From NCBI GenBank assembly GCA_002312935.1, contig DCAT01000022.1, forward strand, positions 1 through 32,898: a stretch of DNA of 32,898 bases. The letters are read 5' to 3'. A program made the translations under genes and the position numbers. Below are positions 7,989-15,375 of this stretch, piece by piece (positions within the stretch are counted from its first letter, which is position 1; every line of letters begins with the position of its first letter). The notes under the pieces are model-generated. The model ran no database searches and had not been told where the DNA came from. It worked only from the letters and a program-made list of their open reading frames with translations. The stretch is from Oceanospirillaceae bacterium UBA1126 (GTDB taxonomy: Bacteria > Pseudomonadota > Gammaproteobacteria > Pseudomonadales > Balneatricaceae).

Positions 7989-9788
7989 ATGCCTAATTAT
8001 CAAGCGCCACGTCGCGATATTCAATTTGTAATGCACGAAGTATTAGCCATGGCAGATCACTATAAAACTTTGCAAGGTGGTGAAGACATTGATGCAGAAA
8101 TGATTGATGCTATTCTTGAAGAAGCGGCTAAGTTTTCTGAAAATATACTTGCGCCAATCAATGCCTCTGGTGACGAGGAAGGGTGTAGCTGGAATGATGG
8201 CGTAGTGACCACTCCTGCTGGATTTAAACAAGCCTACACCCAATACGTAGAGGGTGGTTGGCCGTCTATGTCCCATAGCCCAGATGTAGGTGGCCAAGGC
8301 TTGCCCGAATCTTTAGGCACCATGATTAATGAGCTCAGTGGCACGGCCAACTGGTCTTGGAGCATGTATCCTGGACTAAGCCATGGTGCTATGAACACCA
8401 TAGAAGCCCACGGTACTGAAGAACAAAAGCAGAAATACCTATTGCCACTGGTTGAAGGCCGCTGGACGGGCACCATGTGCTTGACTGAGTCTCATTGTGG
8501 AACTGACCTAGGTTTGTTGCGCACAAAAGCAGAGCTCCAAGCAGACGGTAGTTATGCCATTACTGGCACCAAAATATTCATATCTGCTGGTGAGCACGAC
8601 ATGGTAGATAATATTGTGCACATCGTACTTGCCCGCCTACCAGGTGCGCCTTTAGGTACAAAAGGTATTTCATTATTTATCGTACCTAAATTTGACGTCA
8701 ATGATGATGGTAGTCTTAGTCAACGTAATCAAGTGAAGTGTGGCTCCTTGGAACACAAAATGGGTATCCATGGCAATGCCACTTGCGTGATGAACTTTGA
8801 TGGGGCTAATGGCTATCTTATTGGTCCAGCCAACAAAGGTTTGAACTGTATGTTCACCTTTATGAATATTGCTCGAATTGGCACAGCTGCACAGGGACTA
8901 TGTGCAGCTGAAGGTGCCTTTCAGGGAGCTTTAGAATACACCAAAGAACGCTTACAAATGCGCTCCTTGGCAGGCCCGGTTGCTCCAGAAAAAGCCGCAG
9001 ACCCAATTATTGTGCATCCAGATGTACGCAGAATGCTGCTAACAGCTAAATCTTTTGCTGAGGGTGGCCGTATGCTGGTTTATTTTCTAGCTCAGTTAAA
9101 TGATACGGTTAGCCGCAACGGTGACAGTGATGAGGGTAAAGAGGCAGACGTGTTATTGTCTTTATTAACACCTATTGCTAAAGCCTTTATTACTGAAACG
9201 GGAGTAGAGTCTGCCAACTTAGGCCTTCAGTGTTTTGGTGGCCACGGCTATATCCGCGAATATGGCATGGAACAGATTGTACGTGATGCACGTATCGCTA
9301 CCATTTATGAAGGCACTACTGGTATTCAAGCCCTTGATCTTCTAGGTCGAAAAGTACTTATGACTCAGGGTGAAAGCCTTAAAGTGTTCACTAAAATAAT
9401 TCACCGCTTTTGCAAGGCAGAAGCAGAAAATGAAGCTATGGCTGAATTTATCAAGCCACTGATGGCAGCTAATAAAGAATGGGGTGAGCTGACTATGAAG
9501 GTGGGCATGGCGGCCATGAAAGATCGTAATGAAGTAGGTGCCGCTTCCGTAGATTACTTAATGTATTCAGGTTATGTTACTCAAGCATACTTTTTTGCTC
9601 GAGCGGCAAAGGTGGCGCAAGAGGTGTTAGCTGAGAAGACTTCTGAAACAGATTTTTACCAAGCAAAATTATTTACCGCGCGTTTCTTTTTTGCCCGTTT
9701 GTTACCTCGTACTCAAACTCATGCCACTACCATGCTGGCCGGTGCTGGCACATTACAAGATTTAAATGAAGACCACTTTAGGTTCTAG
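7989..9788 (+). CDS. Long-form acyl-CoA dehydrogenase (FadE1/DmdC-like)
   Basis: FAD enzyme for the first dehydrogenation of beta-oxidation. It has 599 residues, the long architecture with extra N- and C-terminal domains. Visible blocks are TGTMCLTESHCGTDLG (about 160-175, FAD site), ITGTKIFISAGEHD, the GLQCFGGHGYIREYGMEQ segment, and catalytic-type Glu E441 in IYEGTTGIQALDLLGR. ATG 7989 is chosen: GGAG at 7980-7983 is 5 bases upstream, and the longer frame would need a TTG inside the operator palindrome. In P. aeruginosa a similar enzyme (PA0506) lies just beyond bioD and is under PsrA, matching this context. Chain-length preference cannot be read here; related enzymes also act on methylthiopropionyl-CoA. 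Confidence 0.92.
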   Translation: MPNYQAPRRDIQFVMHEVLAMADHYKTLQGGEDIDAEMIDAILEEAAKFSENILAPINASGDEEGCSWNDGVVTTPAGFKQAYTQYVEGGWPSMSHSPDVGGQGLPESLGTMINELSGTANWSWSMYPGLSHGAMNTIEAHGTEEQKQKYLLPLVEGRWTGTMCLTESHCGTDLGLLRTKAELQADGSYAITGTKIFISAGEHDMVDNIVHIVLARLPGAPLGTKGISLFIVPKFDVNDDGSLSQRNQVKCGSLEHKMGIHGNATCVMNFDGANGYLIGPANKGLNCMFTFMNIARIGTAAQGLCAAEGAFQGALEYTKERLQMRSLAGPVAPEKAADPIIVHPDVRRMLLTAKSFAEGGRMLVYFLAQLNDTVSRNGDSDEGKEADVLLSLLTPIAKAFITETGVESANLGLQCFGGHGYIREYGMEQIVRDARIATIYEGTTGIQALDLLGRKVLMTQGESLKVFTKIIHRFCKAEAENEAMAEFIKPLMAANKEWGELTMKVGMAAMKDRNEVGAASVDYLMYSGYVTQAYFFARAAKVAQEVLAEKTSETDFYQAKLFTARFFFARLLPRTQTHATTMLAGAGTLQDLNEDHFRF

Positions 9789-9808
9789 TTTGGATTGAAA
9801 TAGCGAGC

Positions 9809-9838
9809 AAAAAAGCCCACGTACAAGTGGGCTTTTTT
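9809..9838. terminator. Bidirectional rho-independent terminator
   Basis: Perfect 12-bp stem: AAAAAAGCCCAC (9809-9820) pairs with GTGGGCTTTTTT (9827-9838) around a 6-base loop. The T run ends the acyl-CoA dehydrogenase transcript, and the A run gives a T run on the minus strand for the convergent dgkA. Confidence 0.93.
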
Positions 9839-9856
9839 ATGCCTAGTTATAAAACA

Positions 9857-10252
9857 TTAACCAAAACTGCGATAAACAAACTCCCCCCAAACATAAACAA
9901 AAAACAAAGCAGCAACAAACACTGCTGCTGATCCCATGTCCTTTGCAGCCCCTGTAAGATCGTGGTGTTCGGTGCTAATGCGATCTAGAGTGGCCTCTAA
10001 AGCAGAGTTAATATACTCCATTAACATGACCAACAAACCTGCGCCAAGCATGAGGATTCGTTCTACTGGAGATTCACCTAGGTAAATAGCACAGGGTATG
10101 CTCACCAGAAAGATGGCAGTATATTCCCGCATACCGGCTTCATTTTTAAAACAATAAACCATTCCTTTGAGAGAAAAAATGGTGGCAGTATACATCCTGT
10201 TCCAGCCACCATTTTTGGGATAGCTATTTGGGTGAGGCTTCGGTGAGTTCAT
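9857..10252 (-). CDS. dgkA: Diacylglycerol kinase
   Basis: Small inner-membrane kinase that converts diacylglycerol, a by-product of membrane-derived glucan and envelope modification, back to phosphatidic acid. The 131-residue protein has three hydrophobic helices (about residues 45-60, 65-85 and 107-127) and the catalytic signature EYINSALEATLDRI...GAAKDMGSAAV. The N-terminus is about ten residues longer than in E. coli. It is a single gene on the minus strand, ending at the shared terminator and preceded by a good promoter. Confidence 0.94.
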   Translation of the reverse strand: MNSPKPHPNSYPKNGGWNRMYTATIFSLKGMVYCFKNEAGMREYTAIFLVSIPCAIYLGESPVERILMLGAGLLVMLMEYINSALEATLDRISTEHHDLTGAAKDMGSAAVFVAALFFVYVWGEFVYRSFG

Positions 10253-10273
10253 AATTTGCTTCTCGTGCCTGTT

Positions 10274-10301
10274 ATTATGTTTTTTTGGCGCTTATTCACA
10301 A
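10274..10301 (-). promoter_or_regulatory. Putative dgkA promoter
   Basis: Read on the minus strand: -35 TTGTGA (10301-10296) and -10 CATAAT (10279-10274) separated by 16 bases, about 25 bases ahead of the start codon. Confidence 0.5.
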
Positions 10302-10386
10302 CGGTCAGTTTAACCAATCCAGTGGCAACTGAAAAGCAGTCATATATCTTGTGAAACTCCTTGAGGTTATTAATTAATGGTAGAAT

Positions 10387-10392
10387 TATAAT
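10387..10392 (+). promoter_or_regulatory. Putative -10 box of the adenine deaminase gene
   Basis: A perfect TATAAT in AT-rich sequence 31 bases before the TTG start. TTGAGG at 10361-10366 is 20 bases upstream, too far for a good -35, so the promoter call is weak. Confidence 0.3.
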
Positions 10393-10423
10393 CATATTAT
10401 ATCCGTTTAATTGGAATCCTATC

Positions 10424-11428
10424 TTGTATCAATTTATTACTGGCTTGCCAAAAGTAGAGTTACACTTGCACATTGAGGGTAGCTTAGAGCCCGAACTTAT
10501 GTTCAAACTAGCGCAGCGTAATAATATAGAAATCCCATTTGCTAACCCTGATGAGGTTCGTGAAGCTTATGATTTTTCTAATTTACAATCATTTTTAGAT
10601 ATCTACTATCAGGGTGCACAAGTACTCATTACAGAAAGGGATTTTTATGATTTAACCTGGGCCTATATGCTGCGTTGCAAGGCCGATAACGTGCTTCATG
10701 CTGAGTTATTCTTTGACCCACAAACCCACACGGCCAGAGGCATAAGTTTTGATACGGTGATGAAGGGGCTTACTGAAGCCTTGGCTGATGCGGAAGCTCA
10801 ATTGGGTATTAGTAGCCAACTTATTCTATGTTTTTTGCGGCATCTAGATGAAGCAAGTGCTTTTGATACCCTGCAGCAAGCGCAATTGTGGAAAGACAGT
10901 ATTGTTGCTGTAGGCCTGGACTCATCAGAAGTGGGACATCCGCCAGAAAAGTTTGCCAGAGTATTCGCTGCTGCTCGAAAGCAAGGCTACCTTGCGGTTG
11001 CCCATGCTGGAGAAGAAGGGCCATCAAGTAATATCACAGATGCCTTAGATATCCTTCAAGTAAGCCGTATTGACCACGGAGTGCGTTGTGTTGATGACCC
11101 TCAATTGGTGTCTCGGCTGATTGAAGAAAAAGTGCATCTAACTGTTTGTCCATTATCAAATACCAAGCTAAAAGTTTTTCAGTCTATGGAGCAGCACACT
11201 ATTGTTGATTTGCTGCGCCAAGGTGTTAGTGTGGGTATTAATGCGGATGATCCGGCTTATTTTGGTGGCTATATGAATGACAATTTCACTGCAGTAGCCT
11301 GCGCTCATACGTTAAGTCAAAAAGAATTAGGCCAGTTCACCTGCAATGCGATTGATGCTAGCTTTTGTGGCCTAGAACGAAAGCTAGAACTACATCAACA
11401 ACTGCAAGCCTATATGGACAGCCAGTAG
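10424..11428 (+). CDS. Adenine deaminase (adenosine deaminase family, type 2)
   Basis: Metal-dependent amidohydrolase for purine salvage, here most likely adenine to hypoxanthine. The metal ligands appear in ELHLHIEG (H14, H16), HAGEEG and NADDPAYFGG, with SRIDHGVRC between them. SSEVGHPPEKF is the block I associate with the adenine deaminase branch (as in P. aeruginosa PA0148) rather than true adenosine deaminase. I place the start at TTG 10424: GGAA at 10413-10416 lies 7 bases upstream and the resulting MYQFITGLPKVELHLH aligns with family N-termini; the longer frame adds 21 unrelated hydrophobic residues. The product is 334 residues. The next gene starts 3 bases after the stop, so the two are probably cotranscribed. 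Confidence 0.85.
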   Translation: MYQFITGLPKVELHLHIEGSLEPELMFKLAQRNNIEIPFANPDEVREAYDFSNLQSFLDIYYQGAQVLITERDFYDLTWAYMLRCKADNVLHAELFFDPQTHTARGISFDTVMKGLTEALADAEAQLGISSQLILCFLRHLDEASAFDTLQQAQLWKDSIVAVGLDSSEVGHPPEKFARVFAAARKQGYLAVAHAGEEGPSSNITDALDILQVSRIDHGVRCVDDPQLVSRLIEEKVHLTVCPLSNTKLKVFQSMEQHTIVDLLRQGVSVGINADDPAYFGGYMNDNFTAVACAHTLSQKELGQFTCNAIDASFCGLERKLELHQQLQAYMDSQ

Positions 11429-11431
11429 ACT

Positions 11432-12325
11432 ATGAAGACTATAAAACTTCTGATTACTGGTGCCTCCAGTCAAGTGGGTTCTGCCCTATGTGCAAGAGCA
11501 GTCAATGCTGGGATGACTGTCGTTGATTTTGATGACACTCTACTTAACAGCATGCAGCTAGAATCCATTCAAGCTGTTATTTCCAGTTCTAAGCCGGACT
11601 ATGTGGTGAATACTGCAAGTTATTCGGTGGTTGATTTAGCTCAGGAAAACCCACAAAAAACCCACGTTGCTAACCATGATGCGGCCTTAGTTTTGGCCCA
11701 AGCGTGTGATGAATTGGGCTTGCCATTACTACACCTGTCCAGTGATTATGTGTTTAATGGCCTACAGCGCGTGCCTTACAAAGAAGACGCCCATACGGCT
11801 CCAGTAAATCGCTTTGGTGAAGCTAAACTTGCAGCAGAGAAAGCGATAAAGCAACACTGTGCTAAACATATTATTCTTCGTGTGGGGTGGATATTTAGTG
11901 CCTACGGTAATAACTTTGTATTAAGGACCTTGAGGCAATTACAAGAACATCATCATGTGAAGGCTGTGTCAGACCAACAGGGCTGCCCTACTTACGCCAA
12001 TGATGTGGCTCGCGTATTGATTGCAATCATTCAGCAGCTAGGATGTGATATTAGTGTCTGGGGAACCTACCATTATAGTGGTGCAGAAGTGACAAGCTGG
12101 AAAGGTTTTGCTGAAGCCATTCTTGCTGCAGCAAAAAAACATGGCGTCACCCAGGTTAAAACTATTGAGGCAGTCACAAGCCTAGAGTGGCCTGCTAACG
12201 CTCCCAGGCCTGCATACAGTGTGCTGGACTGTAGCAAAATACTGTCCACTTTTGGTATACGTCAAAGGCCTTGGCGTTCTGGGCTGGTGAAGGTAATCGA
12301 TCAGGTGTTTAAACCGGTAAAATAA
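11432..12325 (+). CDS. RmlD-like SDR (dTDP-4-dehydrorhamnose reductase family), catalytic Tyr replaced
   Basis: Extended short-chain dehydrogenase fold of 297 residues. Shared RmlD features include LLITGASSQVG at the N-terminus, LSSDYVFNG (about 102-110), VSDQQGCPTYANDVARVL and a GTYHYSG-xxx-SWxxFAEAI C-terminal part. Two key positions differ. The YxxxK active site reads F128-G-E-A-K132, so the proton-donating Tyr is Phe, and the nucleotide-binding GxxGxxG reads G10-A-S-S13-Q-V-G16. No rmlA, rmlB or rmlC is nearby, so rhamnose synthesis is not supported. It may be a non-reducing member with a binding or regulatory role, like the methionine adenosyltransferase beta subunit in the same family; this is inference. 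It follows adenine deaminase by 3 bases. Confidence 0.75.
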   Translation: MKTIKLLITGASSQVGSALCARAVNAGMTVVDFDDTLLNSMQLESIQAVISSSKPDYVVNTASYSVVDLAQENPQKTHVANHDAALVLAQACDELGLPLLHLSSDYVFNGLQRVPYKEDAHTAPVNRFGEAKLAAEKAIKQHCAKHIILRVGWIFSAYGNNFVLRTLRQLQEHHHVKAVSDQQGCPTYANDVARVLIAIIQQLGCDISVWGTYHYSGAEVTSWKGFAEAILAAAKKHGVTQVKTIEAVTSLEWPANAPRPAYSVLDCSKILSTFGIRQRPWRSGLVKVIDQVFKPVK

Positions 12326-12421
12326 ATCAAATAGCTTTTCTAAAAGCCGCCAACTGCGACTTAAATTAATGGTAATCAAAAAAGACCTGACGCTAAGTTA
12401 GAAGAGATGGGCAAGGGCAGG

Positions 12422-12427
12422 TATAAT
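12422..12427 (+). promoter_or_regulatory. Putative moaA -10 box
   Basis: A perfect TATAAT, with only a poor -35 (TTAGAA, 12398-12403, 18-base spacer). Initiation near 12434 would leave a leader of about 27 bases, too short for a molybdenum-cofactor riboswitch. Confidence 0.4.
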
Positions 12428-12449
12428 AGCCTGTAATTATTTTTTAAAC

Positions 12450-12466
12450 GGCCATTCATTATGGCC
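12450..12466 (+). repeat. Inverted repeat covering the moaA start
   Basis: GGCCAT (12450-12455) and ATGGCC (12461-12466) form a perfect 6-bp stem with a 5-base loop. The right arm contains the first possible start codon of moaA. In RNA this hairpin would hide that ATG, favouring initiation at 12467 or 12479. Confidence 0.45.
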
Positions 12467-13471
12467 ATGAGTGAGTTTATGCAACATCAGTTAATAGATG
12501 ATTTTGGACGCCAAGTCGATTACGTGCGCATATCCGTTACCGATCGCTGTGACTTTCGTTGTGTGTATTGTATGGCAGAAGAAATGACTTTTCTGCCCCG
12601 TGAAAGCATTATGAGCATTGAGGAGATTCATTTGGTCGCCCGTGCGTTTGTAGAGTTGGGCGTGAGTCGCATACGTTTAACTGGTGGGGAACCTCTAGTT
12701 CGTAGAGGTTTAGTCGATAATTTACATCATATAGGCAACCTCAAAGGTCTAGATGAATTACTGATCACTACCAATGGGTCTCAATTAGTCCGTCATGCAA
12801 AAGCTCTTAAAAATGCGGGTGTAAAGCGTTTAAATGTAAGTTTGGATTCTTTAGATGAGGCTAAGTTTAAAGCCATGACTCGCACTGGAAAGTTGCCACA
12901 GGTATTACAGGGTATTAATGCAGCGATTGAAGAAGGTTTTGAACGTATAAAAATTAATGCTGTGGTGATGCGTGGTAGTAACGATGATGAAGTGCTTGAC
13001 TTAGTTGAGTTCGCTCGAGATAAAGCTATTGATATTGCTTTTATTGAAGAAATGCCACTAGGCACAATTAAAAGCCATGATCGCGCTATTACATATTGTT
13101 CCAGCGATGATGTACGTGAAATCATTGAGCAGCGTTATCCATTAACCCACCACCCTAAAAAAACGGCAGGGCCTTCTCGTTATTATAGTATGCCGAACCA
13201 TGGTACCCGCATTGGCTTCATTTCCCCCCACAGCCATAATTTTTGTGGTGACTGCAACCGTGTAAGGGTTACTGTAGAGGGGCGTTTGTTGTTATGTTTA
13301 GGTAACGAACACAGCATTGATCTGATGCCTATTTTGCGGGGCCAGCCCGGAGAGGTGGAGCCTTTAAAACAGGCCATCATTGCGTCAATGGCTTTAAAGC
13401 CAGAAAAACATTATTTTGATTTGCACGAGAAACCGCAAATCCTCCGATTTATGAACGCCACTGGCGGATAA
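12461..13471 (+). CDS. moaA: GTP 3',8-cyclase (molybdenum cofactor synthesis)
   Basis: Radical SAM enzyme that starts molybdopterin synthesis by cyclising GTP with MoaC. The N-terminal CxxxCxxC is in TDRCDFRCVYCMAE (residues 30, 34, 37 from this start), the second cluster is in FCGDCNRVRVTVEGRLLLCLG, and the chain ends in the Gly-Gly needed for activity. LTGGEPLVRRG and the INAVVMRGSND segment are typical. No ribosome site precedes ATG 12461; ATG 12467 gives an N-terminus (MSEFMQHQLIDDFG) closer to relatives, and 12479 is also possible. It begins a run with the acyltransferase (15-base gap), moaC, moaD and plsC. Confidence 0.94.
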   Translation: MAMSEFMQHQLIDDFGRQVDYVRISVTDRCDFRCVYCMAEEMTFLPRESIMSIEEIHLVARAFVELGVSRIRLTGGEPLVRRGLVDNLHHIGNLKGLDELLITTNGSQLVRHAKALKNAGVKRLNVSLDSLDEAKFKAMTRTGKLPQVLQGINAAIEEGFERIKINAVVMRGSNDDEVLDLVEFARDKAIDIAFIEEMPLGTIKSHDRAITYCSSDDVREIIEQRYPLTHHPKKTAGPSRYYSMPNHGTRIGFISPHSHNFCGDCNRVRVTVEGRLLLCLGNEHSIDLMPILRGQPGEVEPLKQAIIASMALKPEKHYFDLHEKPQILRFMNATGG

Positions 13472-13486
13472 TAAGAATTACATAAA

Positions 13487-14620
13487 ATGACTAACGACAT
13501 TGATCCGTTCCACGACATCAGACCCTATAACGATGACGAAGTTAGGCCGGTAATAGATGCCCTTGTGAATAATAAAGAGCTACTAGACGTTTTGGGACGT
13601 TTCAAATTTCCTCGTGCAAAGGCTTTTTTAGGACCAACTTTAAATCCACTCATCCAGTGGGCTCTAAAACGAGAATTCCGCCATGTAACGGATGTTGCGT
13701 CATGGCAGAAGATGATTTCCAAATATATGGGCAAAATGCTTAAGCGCAGTGTTTCTGAACTAACCTACAGTGGACTGGACAAACTACACCCAGGTAGAGG
13801 TTATCTATTTATTTCTAATCACCGTGATATTACGATAGATGCAGCTTTGGTGAGTTATGGTTTAGATCAACAAGGCTTAGAGACTGCTCGTGTGGCTATT
13901 GGTGATAACCTACTGCAAAAGCCTTATGTTAGCGATATTATGCGCTTGAATAAAAGTTTTGTGGTAAAGCGTTCAGCCACTGGTGTGCGTGAAAAAATGA
14001 AAGCCTATATGGATTTGTCGACCTATATTGATCAATCTGTCCATACGGGTCACAACATTTGGATCGCTCAGAGAGAAGGCCGTGCCAAGGATGGTATTGA
14101 CGCCACCGATGCAGCAGTGATGAAAATGCTCTACATGAGCAAGAAGAAGTCAGGTCAAAGTTACGCTGATTATATTAATAGCCTGCACATCGTTCCAGTG
14201 TCTATCGCCTATGAATTTGATCCTTGTGACAAAGCTAAAGCATGTGAACTGGCTGCTTTGGCGAGCAGTGGTGAATACGTTAAAGCTAAATTTGAAGATA
14301 TGACAAGTATTGTTAAGGGCATTTTAGGGTACAAAGGAAAGGTGCACATTACCTTCGGTGAACTCTTGGAAGGCCAGTTTAATACGCCAGAAGAAATTGC
14401 CATCGCCATAGATTCAAGCATCGCTAAGAACTATCAATTACATTGTACAAACCTAGCCGCTCATGCAATGAGTGTTGGACAATCTCATCCATCTGAAGAT
14501 GCCTTACAGCAGCGTTTTGCAGACCTTACTGCCAAACAACAAGAATATGCCCTAGCGATGTATGCCAACCCAGTATTGCGGCAACAGCAATTTAATGAAG
14601 CTTCTGTAGATTTAGGATAA
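13487..14620 (+). CDS. PlsC-like 1-acylglycerol-3-phosphate acyltransferase family protein
   Basis: Probably transfers an acyl chain to a lysophospholipid or similar acceptor at the membrane; the substrate is unknown. The 377-residue protein holds FISNHRDITIDAALV (about residues 105-119), the acyltransferase motif I, here with five residues between His and Asp instead of the usual four. IWIAQREGRAKDG occupies the place of FPEGTR. The spacing and the REGR form are shared by a distinct PlsC-like subfamily, so the enzyme need not be inactive. There is no N-terminal membrane helix, unlike the second acyltransferase of the run. It sits between moaA and moaC with gaps of 15 and 8 bases, although no functional link to molybdopterin is evident. 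Confidence 0.8.
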   Translation: MTNDIDPFHDIRPYNDDEVRPVIDALVNNKELLDVLGRFKFPRAKAFLGPTLNPLIQWALKREFRHVTDVASWQKMISKYMGKMLKRSVSELTYSGLDKLHPGRGYLFISNHRDITIDAALVSYGLDQQGLETARVAIGDNLLQKPYVSDIMRLNKSFVVKRSATGVREKMKAYMDLSTYIDQSVHTGHNIWIAQREGRAKDGIDATDAAVMKMLYMSKKKSGQSYADYINSLHIVPVSIAYEFDPCDKAKACELAALASSGEYVKAKFEDMTSIVKGILGYKGKVHITFGELLEGQFNTPEEIAIAIDSSIAKNYQLHCTNLAAHAMSVGQSHPSEDALQQRFADLTAKQQEYALAMYANPVLRQQQFNEASVDLG

Positions 14621-14628
14621 GTCACGTT

Positions 14629-15126
14629 ATGTCAGAATTAACTCACTTAAACAGCGAAGGTCATGCCCACATGGTGGATGTGTCTGAAAAAGAGATTACT
14701 ACCCGTGTGGCCAGAGCAGAAGGCTTTGTGGAAATGCTGCCAGCAACGTTGGCCTTGATTACTCAAGGTAAACATAACAAAGGAGACGTTTTAGCAGTAG
14801 CGCGCATAGCAGGTATTCAGGCAGCAAAAAAGTGTAGCGATTTGATCCCCTTGTGCCACCCTCTTATGCTGTCAAAGGTCAGCGTGGAGTTAACACCTGA
14901 AGTAGACTTAAACCGTGTTCGTATTGAAACCATGTGCAAGCTCAATGGCCGCACAGGTGTTGAAATGGAAGCTTTGTGTGCCGCATCTACTGCAGCTCTA
15001 ACGCTCTATGATATGTGTAAAGCGGTTGACCGCGGCATGACTATTACTGGCATAAGAGTAATGGAAAAACAAGGTGGTAAAAGTGGCCATTGGTTGGTGG
15101 ATACACCAGCAGGAGCTAGTGCATGA
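14629..15126 (+). CDS. moaC: Cyclic pyranopterin monophosphate synthase
   Basis: Converts the MoaA product to cyclic pyranopterin monophosphate. Diagnostic blocks are MVDVSEKEITTRVARAEG (about residues 15-32), KKCSDLIPLCHPL, CKLNGRTGVEMEAL and LYDMCKAVDRGM, which together carry the active-site Lys, His and Asp region. Length 165 is typical. The stop overlaps moaD (ATGA). The preceding gene is the acyltransferase, 8 bases upstream. Confidence 0.96.
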   Translation: MSELTHLNSEGHAHMVDVSEKEITTRVARAEGFVEMLPATLALITQGKHNKGDVLAVARIAGIQAAKKCSDLIPLCHPLMLSKVSVELTPEVDLNRVRIETMCKLNGRTGVEMEALCAASTAALTLYDMCKAVDRGMTITGIRVMEKQGGKSGHWLVDTPAGASA

Positions 15127-15371
15127 TTAAGGTGCTTTTTTTTGGACAACTTAAAGAACAATTGGGTGTAGCTGGCACTGAATTGTATACAAAGCCCGGC
15201 ATCACGGTAGCACAGCTCCTAGAGCACATCATACAAATTCACCCTCATTGGGCTCAACATCTGAATAATGAAAACCTTCTGGTTGCAGTCGATCAAGTAA
15301 TGGCTAAACCAGGTACGTTGGTATCAGAGTCTTCAGAAGTGGCTTTTTTCCCGCCAGTAACAGGAGGCTAA
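15123..15371 (+). CDS. moaD: Molybdopterin synthase small subunit (sulfur carrier)
   Basis: Ubiquitin-like protein that carries sulfur as a C-terminal thiocarboxylate for molybdopterin synthase. It has 82 residues, begins MIKVLFFGQLKEQLG and ends VAFFPPVTGG, the Gly-Gly tail that is adenylated. Its partner moaE is not next to it, which is unusual because moaD and moaE are commonly adjacent. The codons for the tail form an AGGAGG that may serve as the ribosome site of plsC. Confidence 0.93.
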   Translation: MIKVLFFGQLKEQLGVAGTELYTKPGITVAQLLEHIIQIHPHWAQHLNNENLLVAVDQVMAKPGTLVSESSEVAFFPPVTGG

Positions 15372-15375
15372 GCCT

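Noticed and set aside
12326..12460. Molybdenum-cofactor riboswitch before moaA
   Set aside because: The probable -10 leaves a leader of about 27 bases, and I see no conserved riboswitch segments.
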